A stretch of DNA of 64,000 bases from NCBI GenBank assembly GCA_036961295.1, contig JBALVX010000001.1, positions 1,364,001-1,428,000 of the forward strand. Reading direction: 5' to 3'. Of this stretch, positions 42,040 through 52,056 are shown piece after piece. The stretch is from JAGPUQ01 sp036961295. Lineage in GTDB: Bacteria > Pseudomonadota > Gammaproteobacteria > Pseudomonadales > Porticoccaceae. The notes beneath the pieces were generated by a model, which saw only the letters and a list, made by a program, of their open reading frames with translations, was not told the DNA's origin and made no database searches. Numbering within the stretch: the first letter of the stretch is position 1; each line of letters opens with the position of its first letter. Position numbers and translations under genes: made by a program.

Positions 42040-42747
42040 ATGTCTAAACCTAACTCTCCTGTAACCACACTTTCCTCTACGGACAATGTGGTCGACCTTT
42101 TTACCCGCCAACCCTACTGCCACCCAGCTATGCAACGCTTTATTCGTCTCGCTCCCGAGCTGGATGGCCTGGAGATGCTCTACTGCAACGACTCTCACCC
42201 CGAAAAACTGTTTAGCATCAAAATCCTGTGCTGGGGACTCAGAGAAAGCGGCGATATTGTTGGGCTGGTACCCTGGCTCAACTCACTGGCCGCCTGCACC
42301 GACATCAGCGATCCCCTCAATGGCACCTGGATGGGCTACTACGACCCCGGTATCGACGAGCTGTTTTACGAAGCACCAATCCACAAGGCTCTGGAGCTGG
42401 AAACCGCTGCCGACTACTACGAGTACACCTGTAATACTGAAATCGATGCCGTCCAGGAGATCCCGGACACCATCGGTACCCATGCGGTATTTTCCGAGGA
42501 TGGCTTTAAAACCATAAAATTGCAGGAAGTGGTGAGTTGGCGGCTACTGAACAATGGCACTCTGGAAGGTATGGTGGCAGATCAGGACAAAGTTATGCAC
42601 ACACCCGTATTACCCGGTGACGACTGCCTGTTCTCGACTGACTCCAGCGACGATTTTCGCTATTATTTCCAGCACCACATTGCCAACAAGATCAAAGCCC
42701 AGGATCCCGAGGCGCTAGAGGCAATAGCGCTGCTAATAGATTCCTGA
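42040..42747 (+). CDS. Conserved-type cytoplasmic protein of unknown function
   Basis: 235 residues, soluble, acidic, no signal peptide or membrane helix. It carries VVDLFTRQPYCHPAMQRFIR, ILCWGLRESGDIVGLVPWL and a C-terminal YYFQHHIANKIKAQDPEALE. No family recognised. A single-gene unit: own SD (GGGGTG) and a strong bidirectional terminator 41 bases after its stop. Confidence 0.65.
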   Translation: MSKPNSPVTTLSSTDNVVDLFTRQPYCHPAMQRFIRLAPELDGLEMLYCNDSHPEKLFSIKILCWGLRESGDIVGLVPWLNSLAACTDISDPLNGTWMGYYDPGIDELFYEAPIHKALELETAADYYEYTCNTEIDAVQEIPDTIGTHAVFSEDGFKTIKLQEVVSWRLLNNGTLEGMVADQDKVMHTPVLPGDDCLFSTDSSDDFRYYFQHHIANKIKAQDPEALEAIALLIDS

Positions 42748-42787
42748 ATATTCTCCCTGATGACCTGCCGGGGAAAAAACTAGTCCA

Positions 42788-42831
42788 TAAAAAAACGCCT
42801 CACCCCGATAAAGGGGGAGGCGTTTTTTTTC
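42788..42831. terminator. Bidirectional terminator
   Basis: A-tract, ACGCCTCACCCC, 6-base loop, GGGGGAGGCGT, T-tract. The stem is long with one mismatch. It serves the 42040 gene on the plus strand and ompW on the minus strand. Confidence 0.9.
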
Positions 42832-42851
42832 AGCTCCGAAAAATAGCCGGG

Positions 42852-43544
42852 CTAAAACTTATAACCCAAACCGACCATGTATACCCAGGGATCAATGTCC
42901 ACATCCGCTTTAACGCGGACACCCGAGTCAAACTTAAAGTCAGCAGTAGTATCAATATCGAGATACCAAACCGAGGCATTCAACAGCCAGTGATCGTTGA
43001 TCGCATAGTCCATACCCGCCTGTGCGGCCAGACCAAAGGAATCATCTAACTCGAGATCACCTGCTCCCAACACACCCTCAAGCTCACTATTTATATCCTC
43101 ATCGAAAAACTTGGTGTAATTCACCCCTAAACCCACGTAAGGCTGGAATTTGCAATCCGCGTGCATAGGGAAGTACTGCAGCGTTATCGTGGGCGGTAAT
43201 TGCTTAACCGAACCCGCATCCACACCCAAGCCACGAGCAGAAAGATCGTGCTCAAACGGGGTTGCCGCTAGCACGCCAACACCCCACCGATTGGACAACA
43301 TATAGGTCAAAGTAAGACCAAGCTGTTCATCACCTTCAACACCAGCGCCAGTACCTGGCACCCCTGCACCATTGACTTCCAACGCTCCGCTATCTTCAAC
43401 CGGCTGTACAGATGCAACCCCGGCCCGAACGATGATATCTCCCGATTCATAAGCCAATACGGCCGGTGTAAGCAACATCGAACCAGTGACACCTAAAACA
43501 AACACACTGATGATTGAAAAACGATCCTTTAGTAGTTTCAACAT
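42852..43544 (-). CDS. ompW: Outer membrane protein OmpW
   Basis: 230 residues. Signal peptide (cleavage near VLAYE), then GDIIVRAGVASVQP, LGLTLTYMLSNRWGVGVLAATPFEHD, LPPTITLQYFP and a C-terminal aromatic residue (VGLGYKF), the eight-stranded OmpW barrel pattern. It probably forms a small hydrophobic channel in the outer membrane. ACTAGA-CGA-TCTAGT at 43585-43599 lies 41 bases upstream. Confidence 0.92.
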   Translation of the reverse strand: MLKLLKDRFSIISVFVLGVTGSMLLTPAVLAYESGDIIVRAGVASVQPVEDSGALEVNGAGVPGTGAGVEGDEQLGLTLTYMLSNRWGVGVLAATPFEHDLSARGLGVDAGSVKQLPPTITLQYFPMHADCKFQPYVGLGVNYTKFFDEDINSELEGVLGAGDLELDDSFGLAAQAGMDYAINDHWLLNASVWYLDIDTTADFKFDSGVRVKADVDIDPWVYMVGLGYKF

Positions 43545-43584
43545 TTACTTCCCCTCAAAAATTTTTCCACAACAAAGCTATAAC

Positions 43585-43599
43585 ACTAGACGATCTAGT
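43585..43599. promoter_or_regulatory. Palindrome upstream of ompW
   Basis: ACTAGA, CGA, TCTAGT: perfect 6-bp arms, 41 bases before the ompW start. Plausible operator; the regulator is unknown. The remainder of 43545-43835 holds nothing else supportable. Confidence 0.35.
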
Positions 43600-43835
43600 A
43601 TTCGCATTAAATCAGGCGGGACTCGAAGCAACCTTGATCTAGATTAACTACCGGATAGTTTCCAGATAACATTTCCCATTGCCCAGGAGTGATCTGAACC
43701 CATTAAAACTGTCATTAGGAACAATAAAGGTAATTTATGATTTTTATCGAAGAAAATTACAGAATCGGGCTAGGGCGGAGAGCTATAAAATAGGGCCATT
43801 AAGTAGAGCTATGGAAAAACGATCACAGCTCAGCA

Positions 43836-44141
43836 TCAGGAAGTACCTAAACACTTTGGTGATGCAGGCGCGGCATTGGTTTTCTGCCATTCGGCCTCGG
43901 TGTAGGTATGCAGCGCCAGAGCATGCACCGGCCCGGCTAACTCCTCGGCCAAGGCTTTGTACACTAATTGATGGCGCTGCACCGGGCGCTTGCCATCAAA
44001 CAAGCCAGATACCAAAGTCACTTTAAAATGTGTTTCCGAATTGGGCGGCACGCTGTGCTGATGACTTTCGTTTTCGACCGTTAACAAGACCGGCTCAAAT
44101 ATCTCGGTGAGTTTTGCTTCAATAATGGTTTGAACATTCAT
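43836..44141 (-). CDS. bolA: BolA family protein
   Basis: 101 residues. Class II KH-like fold with ESHQHSVPPNSETHFKVTLV and the signature FDGKRPVQRHQLVYKAL. BolA proteins bind monothiol glutaredoxins and [2Fe-2S] clusters. The conserved histidines of the BolA core are visible. It follows oadGAB on the same strand with 54 bases between. Confidence 0.92.
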   Translation of the reverse strand: MNVQTIIEAKLTEIFEPVLLTVENESHQHSVPPNSETHFKVTLVSGLFDGKRPVQRHQLVYKALAEELAGPVHALALHTYTEAEWQKTNAAPASPKCLGTS

Positions 44142-44195
44142 AATAAAAATAAACCCTTATATCTACTAAAACCTGCAGCTCTAAAACCCAGAGAC

Positions 44196-45368
44196 CTAAG
44201 ATCCAGACACCATGGAAATCATCACACCCGCAGCAACCGCCGAGCCAATCACGCCAGCCACATTCGGCCCCATCGCATGCATTAACAAGAAGTTGTGGGG
44301 ATTGGCTTCCAGCCCGACTTTATTCGACACCCGCGCTGCCATCGGCACCGCAGACACACCAGCAGAACCAATCAGAGGATTAATCGGCGTGGTGGAAAAT
44401 CGATTCATCAACTTGGCCATTAAAATACCGGCAGCAGTACCAATACAAAACGCCAGTGCGCCGAGGCCAAGGATGCCCAGCGTTTCCCAGTTAAGAAATT
44501 TATCGGCGCTCATTTTCGAACCCACACCCAGCCCCAGAAAAATAGTCACGATATTGATCAAGGCATTTTGATTGGTGTCGCTAAGACGATCCACCACGCC
44601 ACATTCTTTCATCAAATTACCGAAGCAAAACATGCCCAACAAAGGTGCCGCACTGGGTAATAACAGGGCCACCAGAATCAACAACATCAGCGGGAAAATA
44701 ATTTTTTCGCGTTTCGATACTGGGCGCAATTGCTGCATGGTAATTTTGCGCTCGGCTTCCGTGGTCAGCAAACGCATAATCGGCGGCTGAATAATCGGCA
44801 CCAGTGCCATATAGGAATACGCCGCCACTGCCACCGCACCCAATAAATCCGGCGACAGTTTACTGGCCACAAAAATCGCTGTCGGCCCGTCCGCACCCCC
44901 GATAATGCCAATAGAGGCCGCATCGCGCAGGGAGAAATCCAATATCCCCAAGGCACTTAAACCCACCGCTCCCATCACCGTGGTAAAAATACCCACCTGA
45001 GCTGCCGCGCCTAATAATAAGGTTTTGGGATTGGCCAACAGCGGGCCAAAGTCCGTCATCGCGCCCACGCCCATAAAGATAATGAGCGGGAACATACCGG
45101 ATTCAATACCGACGTGATAAATGTAATACAGTAAACCACCGGGGCTTTCTAAATGCCCAGCGGCATCGTAAACCGGCATCGCCTCAAAACCCGCACCGGG
45201 AATATTCACCAGCAAGGTGCCAAAACCAATCGGCACCAGTAACAGAGGTTCGAAACCTTTTTGAATAGCGAGATACAGCAGTACCAGGCCAACGGCCATC
45301 ATTGCTGCAGAGCCAGCCTGTATTTGACCCAGGCCAGATTGCTGCCAAAGCGCGATTAATTGATCCAC
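44196..45368 (-). CDS. oadB: Oxaloacetate decarboxylase beta subunit (Na+ translocating)
   Basis: 390 residues from a GTG at 45368. Multi-pass membrane protein with the beta-subunit motifs GVGAMTDFGPLLANP, IGIIGGADGPTAIF (Asp of the Na+ site) and NPLIGSAGVSAVPMAARV, and a C-terminal HAMGPNVAGVIGSA. It couples decarboxylation of carboxybiotin to Na+ export. 13 bases after oadA. Confidence 0.95.
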   Translation of the reverse strand: MDQLIALWQQSGLGQIQAGSAAMMAVGLVLLYLAIQKGFEPLLLVPIGFGTLLVNIPGAGFEAMPVYDAAGHLESPGGLLYYIYHVGIESGMFPLIIFMGVGAMTDFGPLLANPKTLLLGAAAQVGIFTTVMGAVGLSALGILDFSLRDAASIGIIGGADGPTAIFVASKLSPDLLGAVAVAAYSYMALVPIIQPPIMRLLTTEAERKITMQQLRPVSKREKIIFPLMLLILVALLLPSAAPLLGMFCFGNLMKECGVVDRLSDTNQNALINIVTIFLGLGVGSKMSADKFLNWETLGILGLGALAFCIGTAAGILMAKLMNRFSTTPINPLIGSAGVSAVPMAARVSNKVGLEANPHNFLLMHAMGPNVAGVIGSAVAAGVMISMVSGS

Positions 45369-45381
45369 AGAAACTCCCGAC

Positions 45382-47184
45382 CTAACAAGGCGTAATCATA
45401 ATTAGCGGGTCACCGACCGTGACGGCATCCCCCGCCGCCACTAGAACATCGCCAACTACACCCGCCATCGGGGCACTAACCGCGGTTTCCATCTTCATCG
45501 CTTCCAGGATGATGATCTGCTCACCTTCAGCGACCTGCTGACCTGGACTTACCAGGACTTTAAACACGTCGCCCGCCAGAGGCGCAGGTACCGGCTCACC
45601 GCCACCACTTACACCTCCGCTTGCACCACCACTAAGGGCACCAGCAGCCTGTGTTGCCGCTAAGGCCGCCACAGTATTAACTTCGCCACCATTCGCCACC
45701 GTTACCGCGTAGCTCTGGCCGTCAACCGTGACCGTGTACAACTCTTCACCGTCTGCCGTGCGCGCCACTTCCCCTTCCCGACCTGTCGGCACGGGTTCAA
45801 AGGCATCGGGGTTATTGCGGTTTTCCAGAAATTTAAGGCCAACCTGGGCAAACAATGCGTAGGTAAGTACATCGTCGATCTGATCTTCGCCCGACTTCAG
45901 TTTAATACCGCGCTCCTTGGCTTCTGCCAAAAGCTGAGCGGTGAGGCTATCGAGTTCGTCGTCAATTAAATCTGCAGGGCGGCAGGTAATCGGCTCTGCA
46001 CCCTCCAGCACTTTAGCTTGCAGCTCGGCATTCATCGGCGCGGGTGTTACACCGTATTCGCCTTTCAATACTCCGGCAGTTTCTTTAGAAATAGTTTTGT
46101 AACGCTCGCCCGTCATCACATTCAGCACGGCCTGAGTGCCAACGATTTGAGACGTGGGTGTGACCAGTGGAATATAGCCCAGGTCTTTTCGCACGCCAGG
46201 AATTTCGGCGAGGACTTCGTCGAGACGATCTGCCGCTCCCTGTTGCTTGAGCTGGCCTTCCATATTAGTCAACATGCCGCCCGGAACCTGAGCCACCAGG
46301 ATGCGGGAATCAACACCGCGCAAAGCACCTTCAAACTGGGCATATTTTTTCCGCACTTCGCGGAAGTACGCTGCGATTTCTTCCAGTAGCTCGATATCCA
46401 GACCGGTATCGCGCTCGGTGCCCGCCATGATCGCTACCATGGATTCAGTGGGCGAGTGTCCGTAGGTCATCGACATCGAGGAAATCGCGGTATCGACGTT
46501 GTCGACGCCCGCTTCGATGCATTTCAAATAGGTCGCCGTGGACAGTCCTGTCGTGGCGTGGCAATGAAGATGAATCGGCAGCGACACGGTTTGCTTTAAG
46601 CGCGAAACCAGCTCAAAGCCGGTATAAGGTGTCAGCAGACCGGCCATATCCTTAATGCAGATGGAATCAGCACCCAAGTCTTCAATTTGCCGACCCAGAT
46701 CGACCCACATATCCATGGTATGCACGGGGCTGACCGTATAGGACATGGTGCCCTGAGCGTGCTTACCCACCTGCTTGACCGCACGCAAGGCGGTTTTCAG
46801 GTTGCGCATGTCGTTCATCGCGTCAAACACGCGAAACACATCAACGCCGTTGAACGCCGCGCGCTCGACAAATTTAGTTACTACGTCGTCAGCATAATGC
46901 CGGTAGCCGAGAATATTCTGCGCCCGAAACAACATTTGCTGGGGCGTATTGGGCATGGCTTTTTTAAGTTCGCGAATACGATCCCAGGGGTCTTCGCCCA
47001 GATAGCGAATGCAAGAATCGAAGGTCGCACCACCCCAGGACTCCAGCGACCAGAAACCGATTTGATCGAGTTTCTCCGCAATCGGCAGCATATCGTCGAT
47101 ACGCATGCGCGTAGCAAATAGCGATTGGTGGGCGTCGCGCAACACGACGTCGGTAATACCTAAGGGTTTTTTCTGATCAACCAT
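45382..47184 (-). CDS. oadA: Oxaloacetate decarboxylase alpha subunit (biotin-dependent)
   Basis: 600 residues. Carboxyltransferase domain with VLRDAHQSLFATRMR, metal ligands around HLHCHATTGLS, a PYC/OadA conserved domain, an Ala/Gly/Pro linker (~510-535) and a C-terminal biotinyl domain with the biotin lysine in EAMKMET. It transfers CO2 from oxaloacetate to biotin in the cytoplasm, attached to OadB/OadG. Confidence 0.96.
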   Translation of the reverse strand: MVDQKKPLGITDVVLRDAHQSLFATRMRIDDMLPIAEKLDQIGFWSLESWGGATFDSCIRYLGEDPWDRIRELKKAMPNTPQQMLFRAQNILGYRHYADDVVTKFVERAAFNGVDVFRVFDAMNDMRNLKTALRAVKQVGKHAQGTMSYTVSPVHTMDMWVDLGRQIEDLGADSICIKDMAGLLTPYTGFELVSRLKQTVSLPIHLHCHATTGLSTATYLKCIEAGVDNVDTAISSMSMTYGHSPTESMVAIMAGTERDTGLDIELLEEIAAYFREVRKKYAQFEGALRGVDSRILVAQVPGGMLTNMEGQLKQQGAADRLDEVLAEIPGVRKDLGYIPLVTPTSQIVGTQAVLNVMTGERYKTISKETAGVLKGEYGVTPAPMNAELQAKVLEGAEPITCRPADLIDDELDSLTAQLLAEAKERGIKLKSGEDQIDDVLTYALFAQVGLKFLENRNNPDAFEPVPTGREGEVARTADGEELYTVTVDGQSYAVTVANGGEVNTVAALAATQAAGALSGGASGGVSGGGEPVPAPLAGDVFKVLVSPGQQVAEGEQIIILEAMKMETAVSAPMAGVVGDVLVAAGDAVTVGDPLIMITPC

Positions 47185-47296
47185 AAATGACTCTTTGTAT
47201 CTCTCTATGCTTTTTCACTGGCTTATTTTTTCACTGGCTGGTCGCGTGTTCGCGCCCATTCCACAATTTTTTAATTGTCTATTTCATCACCAAGAC

Positions 47297-47548
47297 TTAA
47301 CGACGATGCTGGTCTATCGCCGCCTGTACTACTTTTCTCACGGTGTCACTTACTGGACCACCAACACCGGCATTCTTGTTCCCTGCAGGTGCTGCTTCAG
47401 GTTCCGGAAAGAAGCGCTGGATCACGGCCGACATGGCCATCATCATCACTACGAGAAGTATCAGAAACACAAATACCACCCCCATGCCGTAAAGCATCAG
47501 GTCGCCACCTTGCTGAACTAACGATGTTTCCACTAACGCTGCATCCAT
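47297..47548 (-). CDS. oadG: Oxaloacetate decarboxylase gamma subunit
   Basis: 83 residues from the ATG at 47548, with GGTGGAG upstream; a longer frame start is not supported. One membrane helix (LMLYGMGVVFVFLILLVVMM), then a Pro/Ala linker and a C-terminal helix. Gamma subunits hold the complex together and can bind zinc. Gene order G-A-B, leftward, diverging from argS. Confidence 0.88.
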   Translation of the reverse strand: MDAALVETSLVQQGGDLMLYGMGVVFVFLILLVVMMMAMSAVIQRFFPEPEAAPAGNKNAGVGGPVSDTVRKVVQAAIDQHRR

Positions 47549-47752
47549 AACGACTCCACCCTGGTCAAGGGACTCCACAAGCACCTAAAACGACGAACGA
47601 TTATACACAGCCGAAGTGGCACTTCCCAAATCCAATTTTCGGGCAAAACTTTCCTTATTACCACGGTATTACCACGGCGCCTGCGCCGCAAAAGCATTGC
47701 AATCACCCCAGTGACGACTAGAATGCCCCGTTTCCCCTATGTATATGGCCCC

Positions 47753-49516
47753 ATGACCCTCCGTAACTTGCTGAACCAACGCCTGCGCACCGCCATGACT
47801 GCCGCGGGCATCGACGATACCTTTGCCCCTCACCTGGCGCAAAGCGCACGACCCGAATTTGGCGATTTCCAGGCCAACGGCGTACTGGCCGCTGCCAAGG
47901 CCGCTAAAACCAATCCGCGAGAACTGGCTCAAGCCGTGGTCGACAAACTGGATTTGGCCGACATCGCCAGCACCGTTGAGATCGCAGGACCCGGCTTTAT
48001 CAATATTCACCTGGCCAACGGCTTTCTTGGCCACAGCTTGATGGCACTGAGCACGGATAGTCGGCTCGGCGTGGAGAAAGTCGACGCCCCCGAAACCGTG
48101 GTGGTCGATTACTCCTCACCGAATCTCGCCAAGGCCATGCACGTCGGCCACCTGCGCAGCTCCATCATCGGCGATGCCGTGGTGCGCGTACTGGAATACC
48201 GCGGCGATACCGTAATTCGACAAAATCATATGGGCGATTGGGGTACCCAGTTTGGGATGTTGATTGCCGAGTTGGAAGATCAGCTTGTCGCAACAGAAGG
48301 CGCTACAGCGGGTGCAAAAGAAAACCCCGATATCGCACTCGCCGATTTAGAGATTTTTTACCAGCAAGCAAAAGCTCACTTTGACGCCGATCCCGACTTT
48401 GCCACGAAAGCTCGCGACTACGTGGTTAAGCTGCAATCGGGCGACGCCCACTGCCGCACCCTGTGGCAACAATTTATCGACACCTCCGTCGCCCATAGCG
48501 AAAGCATCTATCAGCAACTCAATGTTAGCCTGAGCCACACCGACATTCGTCCCGAGAGTGCCTATAACGACGACCTCGAACCCATTGCTAACGAACTTAT
48601 CCAGCAAGGCCTGGCGGGCGAAAGCGACGGTGCCCTCGTGGTATTCCTCGACGAACTGGCTAACAAAAAAGGCGAGCCCAGCCCGGTAATTGTGCGCAAA
48701 TCCAATGGCGGCTATCTCTACGCCACCACCGACCTCGCCGCCTTGCGATACCGTGACCAACAACTCAACGCCACGCGCATTCTGTATTTTATTGACGCCC
48801 GCCAAGCACTGCATATGAAGCAGGTGTTTACCCTGGCGCACAAAGCCGGGTTTGTGGGCGACGATATTTCCCTCGAACACCACGCCTTCGGCACCATGAT
48901 GGGCCCCGACGGTAAACCCTTTAAAACCCGTACTGGCGGCACCGTCAAGCTCGCCGACCTGCTCACCGAAGCCGTACATCGGGCCGAGCAATTGGTTAGC
49001 GAAAAAAATCCGCAATTGAGCAGTGATGAACGCAATGACATCGCCCGCAAGGTCGGTATCGGAGCGGTTAAATATGCCGACCTCAGTAAAACTCGCACCC
49101 AGGATTATATTTTCAACTGGGACAGCATGCTCAGCTTCGAGGGCAATACCGCGCCCTACCTACAGTACGCCTACACGCGCATACAAAGTATTTTCCGCAA
49201 AGCTGGGATCAGCGGTGAGGATAGCAGCGCAAGCATAGTGATCACGGAGGAACAGGAGAAAAAACTCGCTCTGCAATTACTCGGCTTTAGCGACACCCTG
49301 GAACAAGTCGCCCGGGAAGCCTATCCCCACGTGTTATGTACTTATCTCTACGACCTGGCCAGCGCTTTTATGAGCTTCTACGAACACTGCCCGATATTAA
49401 AGGACCATATCGATGCGCCCACCCGCGACAGTCGGCTCGCGATGTGTAAAGTTACCGCACGTACCTTATCCCAAGGGCTGGACCTGCTGGGCATAGAAAC
49501 CATGGAAGCGATGTAA
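47753..49516 (+). CDS. argS: Arginyl-tRNA synthetase
   Basis: 587 residues from the ATG at 47753 (MTLRNLLNQRLRTAMTAAG); an upstream ATG at 47711 would add 14 non-homologous residues. N-terminal ArgS domain with PEFGDFQANGV, HIGH-type motif in SPNLAKAMHVGHLRS, anticodon-binding C-terminal helices with the usual end (LLGIETMEAM). Class I synthetase charging tRNA-Arg. The KMSKS region is the degenerate GKPFKTRTGGTVKL form, as in many ArgS. Confidence 0.97.
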   Translation: MTLRNLLNQRLRTAMTAAGIDDTFAPHLAQSARPEFGDFQANGVLAAAKAAKTNPRELAQAVVDKLDLADIASTVEIAGPGFINIHLANGFLGHSLMALSTDSRLGVEKVDAPETVVVDYSSPNLAKAMHVGHLRSSIIGDAVVRVLEYRGDTVIRQNHMGDWGTQFGMLIAELEDQLVATEGATAGAKENPDIALADLEIFYQQAKAHFDADPDFATKARDYVVKLQSGDAHCRTLWQQFIDTSVAHSESIYQQLNVSLSHTDIRPESAYNDDLEPIANELIQQGLAGESDGALVVFLDELANKKGEPSPVIVRKSNGGYLYATTDLAALRYRDQQLNATRILYFIDARQALHMKQVFTLAHKAGFVGDDISLEHHAFGTMMGPDGKPFKTRTGGTVKLADLLTEAVHRAEQLVSEKNPQLSSDERNDIARKVGIGAVKYADLSKTRTQDYIFNWDSMLSFEGNTAPYLQYAYTRIQSIFRKAGISGEDSSASIVITEEQEKKLALQLLGFSDTLEQVAREAYPHVLCTYLYDLASAFMSFYEHCPILKDHIDAPTRDSRLAMCKVTARTLSQGLDLLGIETMEAM

Positions 49517-49658
49517 GGTTTTTATTCCTAAGTCTGTTACCTGCTAATCAAAACCTGCTACCACCCTTAGCTCTGCCTCCGTGATGGCGACAAGTTCCTG
49601 CTGCCTCGCTATACTGGATTTTTGAACATTTAAATCGATTTCACCATAATACTTTTGG

Positions 49659-51488
49659 ATGACAGTGAAATTAACTATTGAGACAATCAACGTGGCAGAC
49701 AGCAAACAAATTAAAAAATCCGATGGCGTCGCTCAGCTGAGTTCCTTCGACCCCACCACGGCGGGCAATAAACATCCGCAGTCCTATTACGATGCCATCA
49801 AACAAAAATTTGCCGAACAGCGCGACCTGCGCCTGAATTATCGACCGGAGGGCACGAAGCAGTTCAACTCCAAGCTGGACGGCGACCTGTCCCACTTCGG
49901 CGAAGATACCTACAACCGAGATATAAAACCCCGCGAGGTATTAACCGACACCGTTGAGGTGTTATTTATCGGCGGCGGCTTCTCCGCCCTGCTCACCACC
50001 GCTCAATTGCGCGACATTGGCGTAGACAGCATTCGCATTGTCGAGCGCGGTGCCGATGTCGGCGGCACCTGGTACTGGAATCGCTATCCCGGCGCAGCCT
50101 GCGACGTGGTGTCCTACGACTATATGCCCCTACTGGAAGAATTGGATTACGTTCCCAAACATCGCTACGCCAAGGCACCGGAAATTTACGCCCACTGCCA
50201 GGCCATTGCCAAAAAATACGATGTCTACGATCTCGCCGTATTCCAGACTACCGTGACCTCGACCGAATGGAACGAGGACGAAAAACTCTGGCACGTTAAG
50301 ACCGATCGGGGCGATCATATGAAGGCTCAGTTCGTGATCTGTGCCAACGGCCCAATGTCCAAACCGAAACTGGCAAAAATTAACGGCATTGCAAAATTTA
50401 AGAGCCACTCTTTCCACACTTCGCGCTGGGATTACGATTACTGCGGCCAGGATTTATCGAATTTAGAAAACAAGCGTGTCGCCATTATTGGCACCGGCGC
50501 AACGGCTGTACAGGCGGTTCCGGAATTAGCAAAAGCGGCCAAGGAACTCTATGTATTCCAGCGCACGCCATCTTCCATCGACATTCGCGACGACTGGGCC
50601 ACCGACCCCAACTGGGCGCGTAAGCTGCAACCCGGCTGGCAACAAAAACGTCGGCAGCGCAATATCAATGGCCCAGAACTCAGCGAGGAGCAAAAGACCA
50701 AGCGAGCGGCCTTAGACAAAGATGAAAAACTTCGTCGGCAGGAAAACGCCAACATCGACTACATGATGTGGATTCACCAGCGCATCGACGATCTCGTTAA
50801 AGATAAAAAAACCGCCGATGCCCTCAAGCCCTGGTATATGTTTATGTGCAAGCGCCCCTGCTTTCACGACGAATACTTACCCAGCTTTAATCGCCCCAAT
50901 GTGCATTTGATAGACACCCAGGGCCAGGGTATCCACGAAATCACCGAGAACGGCCCAGTATTTGACGGCAAAGAATACGAGGTTGATTTAATTATTTACG
51001 CCACCGGCTTTGAGGTGCAAAAAACCGGTATTTATAATCAAATCATTGGCCAGAACTGCCTGGAAATTAATGAAAAATACCGGGATGGCATTCGCACTTT
51101 GTTTGGTGTGCAATCTCAGGGCTATCCCAATCTATTTGTTATGGCAGGGTACCAGGCCTCTTTCCAGTTCAACATCACCGATGTGCTAACCGTCCAGGGT
51201 GGCTATATCGCCGCGTGCATCGATTATGCGCGCAAGAATAATTGTGCATCCATCGACATCACGCCGGAAATTGAAGAGTGGTGGGTGCAGGAAGTAATTA
51301 ATCATCGCGGTAAAACCGATCGCAACAAAGAGTGCACGCCGGGTTACTACAACTTTGAAGGCGAGGACAATCGCCGCCAGGATGGCACCTACAACGGTGG
51401 TTTTAAACGCTATATAGATCATCTTGAAGATATGAAAAAGAAAATGGATGGGGTATTCGTGGCGACCAAAAACGCGGATGCCGGGTAA
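49659..51488 (+). CDS. Flavin-containing Baeyer-Villiger-type monooxygenase
   Basis: 609 residues. FAD-binding VEVLFIGGGFSALLTTAQL, GGTWYWNRYPGAACDV, the class signature in FKSHSFHTSRWDY (consensus FxGxxxHxxxW, Gly replaced by Ser), and NADPH-binding VAIIGTGATAVQAVPEL. A ~75-residue N-terminal extension precedes the first Rossmann domain, as in cyclopentadecanone/steroid-type enzymes. It inserts oxygen into ketones. Substrate cannot be told. It may act with the VOC and amidohydrolase genes nearby, but these lie on mixed strands. Confidence 0.87.
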   Translation: MTVKLTIETINVADSKQIKKSDGVAQLSSFDPTTAGNKHPQSYYDAIKQKFAEQRDLRLNYRPEGTKQFNSKLDGDLSHFGEDTYNRDIKPREVLTDTVEVLFIGGGFSALLTTAQLRDIGVDSIRIVERGADVGGTWYWNRYPGAACDVVSYDYMPLLEELDYVPKHRYAKAPEIYAHCQAIAKKYDVYDLAVFQTTVTSTEWNEDEKLWHVKTDRGDHMKAQFVICANGPMSKPKLAKINGIAKFKSHSFHTSRWDYDYCGQDLSNLENKRVAIIGTGATAVQAVPELAKAAKELYVFQRTPSSIDIRDDWATDPNWARKLQPGWQQKRRQRNINGPELSEEQKTKRAALDKDEKLRRQENANIDYMMWIHQRIDDLVKDKKTADALKPWYMFMCKRPCFHDEYLPSFNRPNVHLIDTQGQGIHEITENGPVFDGKEYEVDLIIYATGFEVQKTGIYNQIIGQNCLEINEKYRDGIRTLFGVQSQGYPNLFVMAGYQASFQFNITDVLTVQGGYIAACIDYARKNNCASIDITPEIEEWWVQEVINHRGKTDRNKECTPGYYNFEGEDNRRQDGTYNGGFKRYIDHLEDMKKKMDGVFVATKNADAG

Positions 51489-51496
51489 GCCCCGAC

Positions 51497-51922
51497 TTAA
51501 CTAGCGACAAAATCCTCCGCACCCGGCCCCAGCGGTTGACCGTAGCTAAACTCGACATAGTTGCCGTTGGGATCGCGCAAGCCGCAGTAATACCCCACCG
51601 GGAAAGCTTCTTGCCGCGGCGGCCACACTAAACAATTTGCTGCCTCCGCCTGCTTAGCCATATCGTCTACCGCCTCTCGGCTATCAAGAGCAAAACCAAA
51701 ATGGCGATAGTCTTTGTCGGGCAGCTTTAGGTCTTCACCGCCTTCGAGCATCACAAAAATAAAATCTGTTTCCCGACCGGGTTCAGCCACCCACACAATA
51801 CGTTGGGAGCCAGCCACCCGCTGATGCACCAGAGTCATGCCACAAAATGTCTGATAGAAATCGATGCAAGCGTCGAGGTCTTTCACGTGCAAGGCTATGT
51901 GGGTAATTCGGGGAGTGATCAT
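51497..51922 (-). CDS. VOC family (glyoxalase/dioxygenase fold) protein
   Basis: 141 residues from the ATG at 51922 (MITPRITHIALHVKDLDACI). One VOC module pair: metal His in THIALHV, FYQTFCGMTLVHQRV, HFGFALDSREAVDD with a second His, and a C-terminal Glu in NYVEFSYG. This set fits lactoylglutathione-lyase-like or dioxygenase-like enzymes; the reaction is unknown. Convergent with the monooxygenase gene, 8 bases from its stop. Confidence 0.82.
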   Translation of the reverse strand: MITPRITHIALHVKDLDACIDFYQTFCGMTLVHQRVAGSQRIVWVAEPGRETDFIFVMLEGGEDLKLPDKDYRHFGFALDSREAVDDMAKQAEAANCLVWPPRQEAFPVGYYCGLRDPNGNYVEFSYGQPLGPGAEDFVAS

Positions 51923-52056
51923 AGCGACACGGGTAATAAGAAGGGGCTTTTGACTGTGCCACCAAGTAATGCCGTTCGCAATAGGCCAACCGTGCAAAGC
52001 ATCACCGCTATTTTAAATTTCGCCACTTTGGATATCTCCGTTTGAATATCTCTCTT

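Noticed and set aside
43679..44026. 115-codon plus-strand frame opposite bolA
   Set aside because: Half of it is antisense to bolA and no start signal is visible.
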